Positions 1 to 11,600 of a DNA stretch of 64,000 bases are shown here, in pieces. How positions within the stretch are numbered: position 1 is the first letter of the stretch; every line of letters begins with the position of its first letter. Made by a program: the position numbers and the translations under genes. Origin of the DNA: Amoebidium appalachense (Eukaryota > Ichthyosporea); assembly GCA_963693365.1 (NCBI GenBank), contig CAVNZM010000008.1:6200001-6264000 (forward strand), written 5' to 3'. The notes beneath the pieces are model-generated. The model was not told where the DNA came from, searched no databases, and saw only the letters and a list, made by a program, of their open reading frames with translations.

Positions 1-1284
1 GTGCGTGCGTGCGTGCGTGCGTGCGTGTGTGTGCGTGCGTGTGTGTGTGGGCGTGTGTGTGTGTGTGTGTTTGTGTGAGTGTGTGTCTGTGTCTGTGTCT
101 GTGTCTTCTGGGGGGCGGGGAGGGAGGGGGGAAGGAGGGGGGGGGGGGGGGGGGGGGGGGAGGGGCTGGTTGGTAACTATGCACCGTTAACTATAAGAGT
201 CAGTACATTCGTTTCGATGCAAGCAAGTAAATCACAAAATGCCGAGTAACGAACAAGTAAACGTAAAAAGTTGTGCAGACAGAACTTCGAATTCACTGGG
301 ATGAGAGAACCCACTCACTGGGGGGTGCTGGTAGTATCAATACTTTTCTTGTCCGGTGGGTTATTTATTATAGAATTTATTTGGCCTTAAGTTATTTACT
401 GATGTTTATCATTATTGGGGGGGAGGGGGAGGGGGGGCTCAAAGACTCGGGATTAGAGAGAGGTGGGGGGAGAGGGGGGGGGGGGCCGGAGAGTACAGGT
501 GGGGTCTGGGAGGGGGGAGGAGATTAGGATGCACTATTGAAACCAAAAGAGTATTAAATTACGCATTCACGACGGACAACACAAAACGCGCGAGGGAGAC
601 GGATAGAGAAAGACAAATTGAAGAGAGAAATTCCAGGAGGGAGGGAGTCTCAGAGGGGGTGTGTTTTTTCTTGTTGTGCTTTGACCCTCACAAGGAAAGA
701 GAAGGGGAGCGATGGAGGGGGGGGAGAGGGGAGGAGGGGGAGGGAGAGAGAGCCCCCCCCCCCCCCCCCCCCCCCCCCTCACTCCCCCCTCCCCACACAC
801 ACTCACACATTTATGCCCTCTTGTCACACGTTGGCCGAGTTTCCGTGCCTTCAGCGCTGTCTTGTGCACTTCCAAGTTTTCTGTTTGTGCTCCAGTTCTT
901 TGTGTCCTTCTGTCTGTCTGTGTACGAGTAACTAATTTGTCTTGTATGTCCATGCATTGCCTGGGAGTGTTATCTTTCCTCGTATTTGAAGGCACTATAG
1001 CTAGCTTTCCCAGTATGTATATACCCACCTTCCATGATGATCGAGCCCAGACATTCCTAAGATTACACGTGAGCATCTGATTGGATAACGCTCAGCCGAA
1101 TCAAGATGACGACATTCCACAACACGGTATATAACCAAACCCTTCGGGTCACTTTGATCATCAATACACAAACTGAACCGTTCCGCGTAAAGCCTACACA
1201 AGTGACTCACACCTCGAAAGCCAATCCACCGAAAACAAAACCCCTTCGAATTCGCTTCCGTATACTTTTTTTCTTTCCACAAAA
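1..1284. other. Repeat-rich stretch without a recognisable gene
   Basis: The first 170 bases are a (GT)n-type tract running into poly-G. Further poly-G, GA-rich and poly-C runs lie near 420-490, 710-780 and 750-790. The open frames here are low-complexity translations of these tracts. From about 800 to 1284 the DNA is ordinary unique sequence with no family I recognise. Confidence 0.6.
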
Positions 1285-1398
1285 ATGGCCGCCGCCCTCG
1301 TCCTCCAGTCCACCGCCGCTCTTGCGTCTGCTCTGACCTCCTTCGGTTACCCGATGACATGTGGCCTGTGTGCCGGACTGCAAGGCAACGTATGACGT
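1285..1398 (+). CDS. Possible first exon or pseudogene of a small alanine- and cysteine-rich protein
   Basis: A short frame starts at an ATG with a favourable context (AAAAATGGC) and runs 37 codons to a TGA. The start is alanine-rich and hydrophobic, like a signal peptide, followed by a cysteine pair (TCGLC). Just downstream in another frame (about 1361-1460) lies a second cysteine-containing stretch (CKATYDV, ACVKSC). Together they could be one small secreted-type gene broken by a frameshift or an unseen intron. The region abuts the truncated LINE copy. I do not recognise the family, and a chance ORF is quite possible. Confidence 0.25.
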
Positions 1399-1463
1399 CA
1401 CCAACAGTCTCCCGGCCCTGCGCGCTTGCGTCAAAAGCTGCGCTCAAACAGCCCTTTCCTTCA

Positions 1464-1768
1464 AAGACACAGACGGCATTCCAATTGCAGTTGGCCGGAG
1501 AGCTGCCGTTGTCGCAGCGGGCGCCGCACCCGTAACGGTGCCCAGCGCCCAGGACGGGGTGCCCTTGGCGGGAGGTGCATTCCGAAAGCCCGTATGCTTA
1601 CCGAACATGTACACAGCCAGAGGCGAGGCAGAGCCCGGGGCTGTGGGGTCTGTGGGTACGGCAAAGCACCGCCTACAGGCCAGGTTCGCACTCAAGTCTG
1701 GGCGGGGGATGGGTGGTGCTTAGACGCCCCAAGACACAGACGACATTCCAACTGCAGTTGGCCAGAGA
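1464..1768 (+). repeat. 38-base direct repeat flanking the upstream side of the truncated LINE
   Basis: Positions 1464-1501 and 1731-1768 are near-identical (35 of 38, all three differences transitions). The second copy ends exactly where LINE homology begins. Confidence 0.8.
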
Positions 1769-1993
1769 CACACACCAGTTTAAACGGTCATGTATCGCCA
1801 AATGTAGTTTGATAGACCACATAATACCGCAACACACACACGTCACATTCACAACAGACACCCAGAAAGATAGCCTACCTGTAAATTACAACATCCTTGA
1901 TTTTATACTAAACACGCGTAACTACGACCTGTTAATTAGATGTATTGATTGGCTTGAGAAACACATCACTACAAAATTCTAGCGCACGCACAC

Positions 1994-2087
<94 letters not shown>

Positions 2088-2115
2088 CCAGCTGATACCG
2101 AGTGTCCCAGGGGAG

Positions 2116-2156
<41 letters not shown>

Positions 2157-2371
2157 AAAAAAAAAAAAAAAAAAACGGGGAACCCCAACTAATTGATTTT
2201 TCTTAGTCTTTATGGTGTCTCGTAGAGAAAGTAAACCCTGATATATAGTCATCACCCGACATCTATGTACGTGATCATGATATACCGCTGAGGGGATATT
2301 CCGAGCTAAAACTCCCCATACCTGAGTATTGAGACTGGTCTCTCTTTGCGTCGAGTAAACAGCGTAAACCC
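1767..2371 (+). mobile_element. 5'-truncated copy of the LINE found at 7.3-12.2 kb
   Basis: From about 1767 the sequence matches the last 70 or so codons of the full-length element's ORF2 and its whole 3' UTR (11631-12181), including the stop, the (CA)n tract, the C/A tract and the end at ...AGCGTAAACCC. The protein tail differs by only a handful of residues (for example K for N after HQF, T for M after ILN), so the copy is recent. Loss of the 5' part is typical of target-primed reverse transcription. The 5' junction carries a 38-base extra duplication (see findings). I saw no clear target-site duplication. Confidence 0.85.
1990..2175 (+). repeat. (CA)n and CnAn tracts inside the LINE 3' UTR
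   Basis: A long (CA)n array about 1990-2085 is followed by roughly 30 C then 30 A (2117-2175). The full-length element has the same (CA)n and A tract in the same place (11842-11985), so these simple repeats belong to the mobile element. Confidence 0.9.
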
Positions 2372-4101
2372 CGGTTTATATGTATGTTTTTAGGTCATTC
2401 CCAAGCCCAAATCATATGGATCCGGCCTAATTAGAAGACTACTAGCTAGTATACACGCATTGTTAATAGTAAGAGTAGTAGCCATAAAACATGTACGAGA
2501 TTGTATCCGGCACATCCAGGGATCAATTGCAATATTGCATGCATTCCGGCATTCCATTTGCGTGAAAACAAAGATACAGCAATGCAATTGTAGGTTCGAT
2601 AAGAGCCATATACGTATACTCCCACCTGAGTCAGAAGCATCCGTCATCTGATTATCTCACAGACTAACTTAAACTGGTCTAATATGCAGGCCTAGTACTC
2701 TAGTGTTAACGGTCATCTGCGCATGCATGCCCACCTCTAACATTATCTGTCTGTGTATGCTGAGTATATGTGAGGTTGAGTTGCCTTCTCTGCTCAGACG
2801 CAAGCACACACGCATGTGCCATGTACACGGTGTAATTACGCCCGGGGGGGTAAAGGGGGAGGGGGAGGGGGGGGAGGGGGGGAGGGGGGGGAGGGGGGAG
2901 GGGGGGTTGGAACCTCAAGCTCAGAGATAGGTTGTATATCTGTTTGTGTAACTGTGTTGCAGCCCCGAGAATTCAAGGCAACTAATAATGCAGGATGCAA
3001 TTTATCATGGCACACAAACACGCAAAAACAACAGTATGCTTTACACACACACATCCGAAGTCACAGCAGGCACATAAATGTGTGCGTGCCAGCGTGTACA
3101 TGTGTATGTGCATGCATGTGTGCGTGTGAGTGTGTGTATGCCTGCATGTGTAACGGCGGGTGTGCCAGCAAGCGTCTTTCTCCTGGCCATCTGTTTAGTG
3201 TGTATGTAAGTGTGGCTTTGAATCCGGATTTGTCTCTACGCATACGCTTACAGTGTGTGTCACAGTGCTTGGATGCAGGATCTTCGTGATGCCTTTGTAG
3301 TGTGTGCATGTGTGTTTGTTGTCTGCATGCTTGCCTGTGTGTGTGTTGGTTTGTTTTTGTTTGTGTGTGTGTTTGTACATGTGTGGGGGACGAGAGGGGG
3401 ATCAGGTGTGTGTGTTCTTGATGCAAACGTGGGGTAGCTGCGGCTAGAGGTGAAGCCAGTGGTTTCCTAGACGGGCGGACAAAAAAGGAAAGTTCAATGC
3501 GCACATGTTCTTGCGGTTGAAAGGAGATTGATGGTGGTCGCTTGGCAAGTGGCGAATCTATCAGGAGAGGGGGAGGGGGGAGAGAGAGGGTGGGGGGGGG
3601 GGTACCGTCAATAGCCATAAGAAATTATTAATCAGTTAGGACAGGTTTTTTGTTTATTTTTATCTCTTTATTTTTTTGAGCAGAGGCGCCGGGGGGGGGG
3701 GGGGGGGGGGGGGGAGGGGGGGGGGGAGGGGGGGAGGGGGGGAGGGGGGGGGGGGGGAGGGGGAGGGAATCGTGTTGCGCCCGCGCGTGTTCAGTGTGTG
3801 TGTGTCGGTCTGTTTGGGGGGGGGGGGGGGGGGAGGGGGGGTTTAAAGGGGAATGGAGGGGTAGGTAAGGGATGGGCAGTAAAATAAAGGACAAAGGACC
3901 GTATACTTTTTACAAGACCAGCAAATACACTACATAAGACTGAGTAATAAACAAGCAAACGAATAGAGTTTTGCATGCAGATCTAGAAGACACTGATACA
4001 GCACCCACTCAATGACATCGATGGTTATAGTTTCCTGGTGTTATTATTACAAGTGTGTTATTATTACAAGTGTTTTTTTTTATTGGGGAGAGGGGGGGGA
4101 A

Positions 4102-4134
<33 letters not shown>

Positions 4135-4285
4135 AGGCTTAGAAGAGGGGTGGGAAGGGGCAGGGAAGGAGGGGATATTACCGATTAGCGATTTCGAAAT
4201 CAATTACGGTACAGGTGCACATTCACGACGGACAACACAATGCGTACGAAAGAGTGTTAGGGGGGGAGAGGGAGAGAGATTAAGT

Positions 4286-4343
<58 letters not shown>

Positions 4344-4499
4344 AGAAAGAGAGAGAGAAAGAGAATGAGAGCGAGAAAGATAGGAGGGGGGGGGGGGGGG
4401 GAGAGAGAAGGGGGGGGGGGGGGGGAGACGTATAGGGGTATTATTATTGCTACTCGATTCTCTCTTCAAACCCCGAGTTAAACGCGTCCATCGGACGAG
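2372..4499. other. Repeat-rich stretch without a recognisable gene
   Basis: Unique sequence alternates with poly-G runs (2840-2910, 3690-3770, 3817-3842, 4096-4134, 4287-4345) and degenerate TG-rich DNA (3060-3410). Open frames are Gly/Pro or Cys/Val translations of these tracts. Confidence 0.6.
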
Positions 4500-4502
4500 T
4501 TG

Positions 4503-4949
4503 ATGGTGTTGATGATGTTTTTCTGCTGTCGCGAACTACGCCAATACTACATGGACCAGTGTAAAACGCTCGTTCTGATGAGCGTTCTGTTCGGCGTTAA
4601 GCGCATAATGGCGGAGGCTTCAAACATCAGTTTTTTAACCACCTCGTTAATTTATAACATAATGTTCGAGTTGGGGATAGTGGCGAATTGTCTAGTTATG
4701 ATGGTCTGCATGTATAATGCTTACACCTCTATCCGTCGCGCACGACTCGCACCAACCGTTCACCCGTCAAAGATGTCGGTGGTTTGTGACCAACCGAGTG
4801 GTTCGGCCAATCGGAACGCGGAGCAGGAGGGCAGAGCCAATCAGGAGGTCGAATACGCTTTGCAAGAGGCCCTGGTGTTTGGAAACGAAGTGAGGGTTAA
4901 GAAAGGCCAAAGGGAGCAGCCACCGGGTGGGGATGTAATCGTATATTAA
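4503..4949 (+). CDS. Hypothetical membrane protein ORF, possibly a terminal exon
   Basis: An open frame of about 149 codons made of non-repetitive sequence ends at TAA 4947-4949. It has two hydrophobic segments: an N-terminal one around TLVLMSVLFGV and a second around LGIVANCLVMMVCMYNAY. A basic step (SIRRARL) and a hydrophilic C-terminus rich in E, Q and N follow, consistent with two membrane spans and a soluble tail. An AG lies directly before TTG at 4500, and an in-frame TAA lies seven codons further upstream, so it may be the last exon of a gene whose upstream exons I could not find. I do not recognise the family. It reads like real coding sequence because residue use is balanced, unlike every neighbouring frame. 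Confidence 0.45.
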   Translation: MVLMMFFCCRELRQYYMDQCKTLVLMSVLFGVKRIMAEASNISFLTTSLIYNIMFELGIVANCLVMMVCMYNAYTSIRRARLAPTVHPSKMSVVCDQPSGSANRNAEQEGRANQEVEYALQEALVFGNEVRVKKGQREQPPGGDVIVY

Positions 4950-7326
4950 ATGTTAATAGACTGAAAATAGTGGGAAGATGATCGCCGTATAAAGACGTTT
5001 GTAAATGTTTCCCCCCCCCTTCCCAGAGTGCGAAGGGATACTATTATTAGATCTATTAAAAACGATGTTCTGATGCTTGTCACAAGACTTACGACCGTTT
5101 CTTTCTTTTTTTTTTTTTTTTTCTTTTTTTTTTGTTTCGGCACCACTATTTATATTTCTATTGAAAATTTCGCTAAACACGGGTTCTGCAGTGTTTGTCT
5201 AGATCTTTTGCTGAACTCGGCTCAGGCTCATAATTAAATTTAATGGTAAGTAGTTGAAAAAAAAAGGTTAGAAACGATCCGTCAAAAGATATTATAAGAG
5301 GCACACAGTGATCAGTAGAAGGCATGAAGCCGGCAGCTTAAGTTGTCACCATGATGTATTGTGCGCCTGGGGTACCTCTGGTTTCAAAAGTGCGTGAAGG
5401 TGCGGGAAAATGCACCATTGTCCAAAATATAAAGTGCGTAGGCCAAACTTGCTACGGACAATGCTCCAAGTGAGTTGTATCTGAGTAAATGTTCTTTGCA
5501 CCTTTCTTGTAGGGTCCAACCACATTAGCAAAATTAACCTGCCCCGGGATGAATGAATCTTCACAAAGAGCATAATTGATCTTCTTTTCGCAGAATCAAT
5601 TTTGCAAAAGCAGAATAATTCTGCAAAAAGCTGAGTTTAGATGTCTCGAGCAGGAAAAAAAAGAAGAATCATTCTGCTTGGAGCATGTTTATTCTGCTGT
5701 CGTGAGCAGAACAAGTCTGCCTGTTGCAGAATAGTTTTAACTGCTCAAGAGGAATAAATCTGCTGGTGTCAGAGTAATTCCGCTTTTACTGAATAATTCT
5801 GCTGCAGGGCTTCATTCTGCTACAAGCAGAATAATTCTGCTCGGGGCAAGTTGATTCTGCTGATATGCAACGGATGGCATGCTCTTCTCCAACCTGCTCT
5901 ATTCCCCACCTCCGAGGCCTCCATATTCACTTCTTACCCCTTCCCCCCCCCCCCCTCCCCCTCCCTCCTCCCTCCCTCCAACCCCCCCCCCCCCCCCCCC
6001 TCCCCCTCCCCCCAAACACACACATACAAACACACACCAGCTGGCATACGGAACACAAAGACACCCACACACACACGCGCAAACAGCAAACATACACAAC
6101 TTGGCATAAACTTTAAGAACACTACCCAGCCACACCATTCAGTAAATAAAATGTTTTCTTCTCGGGGTACCGGTGCTTTCAACTTTACGATTTCTTTGGT
6201 GATTATTCCGTTTTCAATTGGTGTATCATAGTAATGATGTGTACATGCATTATGTGGCAACCAGGAAACGAAGAATTGCATTGCCACATGCGTACCTGAC
6301 CCGCGCTAGTGCATGTCTTGCAGTATGACACACACAAACTTTGAAACCTAGATTTTGGGTGAAATGGCCCAATATTCCACAGGCAAATTCCTCTAATATA
6401 TGGAGCCTTCAAGTACTCACATTCTGGATACCCCCCCCCCCCCCCACCCTCTCCCCATCCATCCGCATCCCCCCCCCCCCCCCCCCCCTTCACCCCTCCG
6501 GCCCTTCCCCACCTCCCCCCTTTCCCCACCTCCCCCACCTCCCTCCACCTCCCCCCTCATGCAAATCAATAAATTTTAAAGCAATTACCTTAATTAAAGT
6601 TTCCCGGAATTTGCACCAGTCTTGGGTATTTATGTTTAACCCCTTAAGGCACATTGTGCTACTACTACATATGAGCCCCCCCCCCCCCCCCCCTCCTCCT
6701 CTCTCCCTCCCTCTCCCCCTTCCTTCCTCTCTCCTGCCCTCTTCCCATCCACCCACCCTCCCACCCACCCACCCTCCCTCCTTCAGCGGCCTCCCTCCCC
6801 CCCTCCCCCCTGAGGCTCCCTCCCTCCCTCGCTCCCTCCATCCCTCCCTCCCTCCCTCCCTCCCTCCCCAGCTCCCTCCCTCCTCGCCTCCTGCCAAACG
6901 AAAGTCTATGAAAAACTTTCTTTATTGCCTCTAAGAGCCTCTAAGTATGCCGTGCATATCTACAACTCCATCGGTTTAATGAATACAGTCTGTTTCCCCC
7001 CCCCAAAAAAGGCATACACGCACTCCCACCACACACATATATTCACCGACACCTACATGCCACACACGCACATACGCACACAGCATTTATTGCTTGCAAG
7101 CACGCAAGCACACGCACGCACACACGCACACGCGCATACATTCACACGCGCACACGCGCACTGCACACACGTGTACATCAGAGGCTCGCTCTTTCCACGG
7201 CCCATGTGTTCAGAGGGCCGTGCTCGAGCTTCGTTCAAGAATGCAGCCTGTGGCTCACAGACCCAGCCCCCATCAGTTGGCGTACTGTATAACGTAGCTG
7301 ATATTTAACCAATAAGGGTGAGCTTC
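4950..7326. other. Spacer with palindrome array and poly-C/poly-T tracts, no recognised gene
   Basis: It holds a T-rich tract (5110-5135), the palindrome array (separate entry), poly-C clusters (5940-6010, 6430-6490, 6675-6860, CCCTCC-rich) and CA/CG-rich DNA (7020-7170). A non-repetitive 75-codon minus-strand frame at 5346-5573 matches nothing I know. Confidence 0.6.
5589..5862. repeat. Array of about ten degenerate small palindromes around GCAGAATAATTCTGC
   Basis: The perfect palindrome GCAGAATAATTCTGC occurs at about 5610 and 5825. Degenerate forms (CAGAAT..ATTCTGC, GCAGAACAAGTCTGC, CTGAATAATTCTGC and others) recur every 20-30 bases between. Each unit is self-complementary, so either strand could form serial hairpins. 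No ORF or known element covers it. Confidence 0.75.
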
Positions 7327-7362
7327 CAGTCGCACACATCGATTCAGTCGCACACATCGATT
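7327..7362 (+). repeat. Tandem 18-base dimer upstream of LINE ORF1
   Basis: CAGTCGCACACATCGATT occurs twice head to tail (7327-7344, 7345-7362). It could be part of the element's 5' UTR or promoter, as tandem 5' UTR units occur in several LINE families, or it could be flanking host DNA. Confidence 0.6.
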
Positions 7363-7469
7363 CAAATGTCGCTCTTTATTATCTGCTAATAAATAGTATC
7401 CTTCGCGCATCCACCCCTAAACCAGGCCATCCGTGGCCCTAAGGGCCGGGGAACACCCCCATCCATGTC

Positions 7470-8654
7470 ATGGCACATGCCTATAATCGTTTCAGAACCT
7501 CTTTCAAAGTTCCATCTACACCCATCACACATGTGCGACCATTAAAACGTCCAGCAGATACACCTACCACAGATGCACAACCAGAAAAACATCGCCTTAG
7601 ACTAAGCGCAACACCTATTTACAATACACTACCCATTCAGAATAACACCACACCACTCCGTAGAAACACAATAACAACCATGCCGAAACTTTCGGTTGAT
7701 ACAGTACTGGCAGAACTTGCCCTCGTTAAGAAACAGCTAAATGAGCTGTTACCACTCAAGAACATGATAGAAAAACTCCAAACAGAAAATACCCAACTCA
7801 AGCTCACCATTGATTCACTCACAGCCCAGCTAAACATTAGTGGATCGCAAAACCCCAAAACTCATGAGCAAACATCTCGCGACGGAGACATTTCCACCCC
7901 AACACAAAACAACACAGGACCGGAAGCACAGCTCCCGGCAGAGTTCCTAGAATATGCGAACTCTCGTAAAACACCCGAGCTCCGCCAAATTGCCAAGGAA
8001 ACATATGCCAGCATTCTTGCAGGCAACGAGTACCGCCGCAACTCCCCTCCCAAACCGCCGGCTAAGGGGAACACCCAAGCAAACGGTAACATCAACATCC
8101 CACCCAAATACGAGAGGGTGTATTTCAAAGTCAAGCACGGCAGACGCCCACACAGGGCCATGTGGTCCATCTTCAAGGCTCTCGGCTTCCGGTGCTCTCG
8201 CATCCTTTGTCTGTCCTTCATTGGATACGATGTGCTGGAAGTAGCAGTACGGGGCGACTATAACCGTGCGTTCATCCGTGACGCGACAAAGGGGTGTGGA
8301 AGCTTCTTCACCCACCTCCCAAGCTACGACCCATGCGCGCCGGAAAACATTCAGAAAGCAGACAAAGAACGTAAAGTGTCTGCTAAGAATGCGTGCGCCA
8401 CACGTTGTCGTGTACGCATCAGCAAGGCAAAAGAGTTCCTCGCAAAGTTGGAAAACGATGCTACGAGCGTGATAGACACGGACACGAAGGAACCAATGTT
8501 TTCTGGTGAGAAACTGCTCGAGCGCAAACGCCGATGCGAGATGGAAATCGAGCTCTTCTGCGAACTGTTCGCGCTGGCGGAAGGTCGTGCATACGACCCC
8601 GTAAGCGACAAGTGGGAACCAACCCCACAGGTGTCGGACCAAACCGATGCCTAA
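7470..8654 (+). CDS. LINE ORF1 protein (nucleic-acid-binding, coiled coil)
   Basis: 394 codons from ATG 7470; a later ATG at 7681 would remove about 70 residues. The N-terminal 70 residues are basic and T/P-rich. Residues about 75-120 form a heptad-like coiled coil (KKQLNELLPLKNMIEKL), expected to drive multimerisation. A central block (about 208-265) contains KVKHGRRPHRAMWSIFKALG and SFIGYDVLEVAV, a pattern I associate with ORF1 proteins of L1-like elements in early fungi and protists. The C-terminus is charged and helical. No CCHC zinc knuckle is visible. Family role: an RNA chaperone that packages element RNA. Its stop overlaps the ORF2 start by 8 bases, implying coupled re-initiation. Confidence 0.85.
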   Translation: MAHAYNRFRTSFKVPSTPITHVRPLKRPADTPTTDAQPEKHRLRLSATPIYNTLPIQNNTTPLRRNTITTMPKLSVDTVLAELALVKKQLNELLPLKNMIEKLQTENTQLKLTIDSLTAQLNISGSQNPKTHEQTSRDGDISTPTQNNTGPEAQLPAEFLEYANSRKTPELRQIAKETYASILAGNEYRRNSPPKPPAKGNTQANGNINIPPKYERVYFKVKHGRRPHRAMWSIFKALGFRCSRILCLSFIGYDVLEVAVRGDYNRAFIRDATKGCGSFFTHLPSYDPCAPENIQKADKERKVSAKNACATRCRVRISKAKEFLAKLENDATSVIDTDTKEPMFSGEKLLERKRRCEMEIELFCELFALAEGRAYDPVSDKWEPTPQVSDQTDA

Positions 8655-11600
8655 TTTATCCTTCTTCTTCTGGAATGCTCGGACACTGGGCCCCCAAAAG
8701 GGCCTCCCCCCCGGGACACTCGACGATAAAATCAGCTACATACAACAACAGACAAACAACCACACGTTTACAGTGATTTGCGAAACACAGTTTAAAAACC
8801 ACCACAAATTCAACTCTACATTGGTCGACACATCCACACACCCCGGTTACGCGAAAAACCGAGGCATTATTATACTTGCCGCACCACACGTGAGAGTGAA
8901 GTGCAAACCGGTAGCAAAAACGGAATTCTCGGTTTCTATAGAGTTTCTTTCTAATGTTTTTACTTTTGTATATTACCCACCATCTATGTCGGTTGTCGAA
9001 TTGACTCACGAGTTGTCACAGTTACCAATGTCCACTGTTATTTTAGGTGATTTTAACACGCGACTCCACCACACAGACACACTGCAAGTGAGTGTCGGGT
9101 ACCCATCTAAGCCCCCGGAGCGTGCTATCCCTTTAGCAAGGTATGTCCAAAGTCACACTTTGCGGTTCCCTCAAATATCCCATGCCCACAACACCGACTG
9201 GGGAGTGGCCTTTTGGCCATCAACCATGTCAAAACTCTCTCTCCCTCCTAACCTCTCTAGGTCATCTGACCACTCTCCTATCCTTTTCCTACCTAAGATC
9301 TCCCTTGATCTGCTCCCCCCTCCCCCTCCCACCTTTCGCCTCCGTCTATCCCAGCTTAAGTCACAGTGGGGTAGAGTTGATGTATGTGTATGCTATGCTA
9401 CGAAACACCCTATATATATGCGCCTATTAGAATCTGCACAAGCCAGGCCAGATTCACATCTCGTACTAGATACATGCACTAACTTTATTGTTGATGATTT
9501 GATAGATCTCGGTGATTATGCTGGCGGTGGTAGGAAGGAATACCCCGATGCTCTCTTGTTACCAAACACCACTCCCGCTAGACTAGGTGAACCCCTGTCT
9601 CAAAAGGAAAGCTTGCGCCGGCTTGCTAGTATGAATCGATTTGGCCCCCCTGCTCGTATTATTGGTGATACCACTGGAGACCCCCTCATAGACTCTGATA
9701 AGTATTTCTCGGAACTGTTTAAAGATAGGACCCCCGCTCAGAAACCTATTGTGTGGCCTGTAGACCCATCTATCCCCATAGAATCGATCCTCCCCTTTTT
9801 CAGTCCCGATGCCATATGGTCTGTGATATCTAGTTATAGCTCTAGTAAGTCTTGTGGACCTGATGGACTCCCTGCTGGGTTTCTTAAAATCCTTGTTCCC
9901 TCCTACCCACAAAAGGAAAGTGATCGTGCTATTAAACCTGATCTTACTATCATGTTAAGCTCTCTCTTTTCTTGGTGTGTTAAATGTGGACATGTCCCGT
10001 CATCTTGGTTAGATACCTTAGTGATCCCCATAGTTAAGAAGGACTCTGAGGGCCCCATATCATCCTTTCGCCCCATTACACTAACCCAGGTTGTTCGTAG
10101 ATTCTTTGAAGCTTGCTTACTTAGGTTATTTGCACATCACCCTAGGTTTCAATCTATTCTTCACATACACCCATGCCAATCCGCTTTTCGTAAAAACAAT
10201 TCATGTTATGTTCAAATAATGGCACTGCACGATTCTATGCAAGTTGGTGCACAATATGTTGGCTTTATTGATTGGAAAACTGCTTACGATTCTGTCTCCC
10301 CTGGTCTCCTATGGGAAAAGCTTGCTGCACGGGGTGTACCACACTGCATTGGTGTTCTGTTAGAAGCACTCTTGTCTCAAACCTATGGTAGAGCTGTGGT
10401 TAATGGGCATCTTTCATATGGTTTTGCTCGTACTAGAGGTCTCTTGCAGGGTTCATTGCTTAGCCCCTTTTTGTTTAACCTATTTATAGATGATTTGGCT
10501 GTCAAGATTTACGCCGAAAACGATGACCCTATTAATAACTTTCCGCCTGCACTTCTCTATGCTGATGATCTGTCCCTCCTTGCCCGTACCCCTAGACGCC
10601 TGCAAAGATTGTTCGATGTAGTGTCAGAGTGGTGCAAGGCAAACCTTATGATCCTTAACATAGACAAATGTGGTGTTCTTGTACCTGATATAGCTAACAA
10701 TTTACACACATTTACATTATCATCTAAACCTGTACCTATAGTTCCAGAATACAAATATCTTGGTGTTCCGGTTGATTCTGTTGGTGTTATGTTTCCCCAT
10801 ATGGTCGAAAAGAGGGTAGAGTTGGCTCGTAAGCGGTTAGCTTTCTTCTCGGCTAATATTTTTAAAGACACACCCCTCCATCCTTCTATTAGACTTACAT
10901 TTATTCGCACTTTTGTCTTCCCGGCATGTGAATATGGTTTACCCCTTCTCGCCGCTTGGATCAAGAAAGAGAGAACTAGAGCGCTTAAACCCTTGGCAAA
11001 TTTCCTTGAAGCAGAAGTTGCCTCCTTTCTATCTAACAACTGTTGTAAACCTGGGCCTGTAACGCTCTCGATATATGGTCTGGTCCCAATAGCTGCTAGA
11101 GTATCCTATCTCGCGCTGAAATTCAATAAGCACATAAGCCGCTTAAAGAAGTATTTGCCCTCCCACCCTCTCTTCTCTATCCGACCTGTCCCCTCCTCAC
11201 CTCTCCCCTCTTTCCTCCCCTCTATCTCCCCTTCTCCCCTGGGCACAAATACAAATAAACCCCGCAATAGTGTGTGTGTGACTTTGGACTGCCACTTACT
11301 TATTAAACATGTACACAATCACAAGATAATCACGCAATATAACAAATGGAAAAAGATACCACACGACACTAGACCCGATGAAAGCATACACCTTGAAAAA
11401 CTAAGCCTTATGTCTCGTTTTATATATACTGACCGCCTCAACCATATTGCCAAATATGGCACTCGCAAGTGTATAACACCTAAATACATATTACCTTCCT
11501 GTAGAACTGGTCTTTCTCTAGCTGATGGTATTATTGATCAATTACCACGCTTTTACTGTACACGTGCTATACAGTGGAGATCTAATAAGTATAAGGTGGC

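Noticed and set aside
5346-5573. 75-codon minus-strand ORF with ordinary composition
   Set aside because: No family recognised, no supporting splice sites, and of a length expected by chance.
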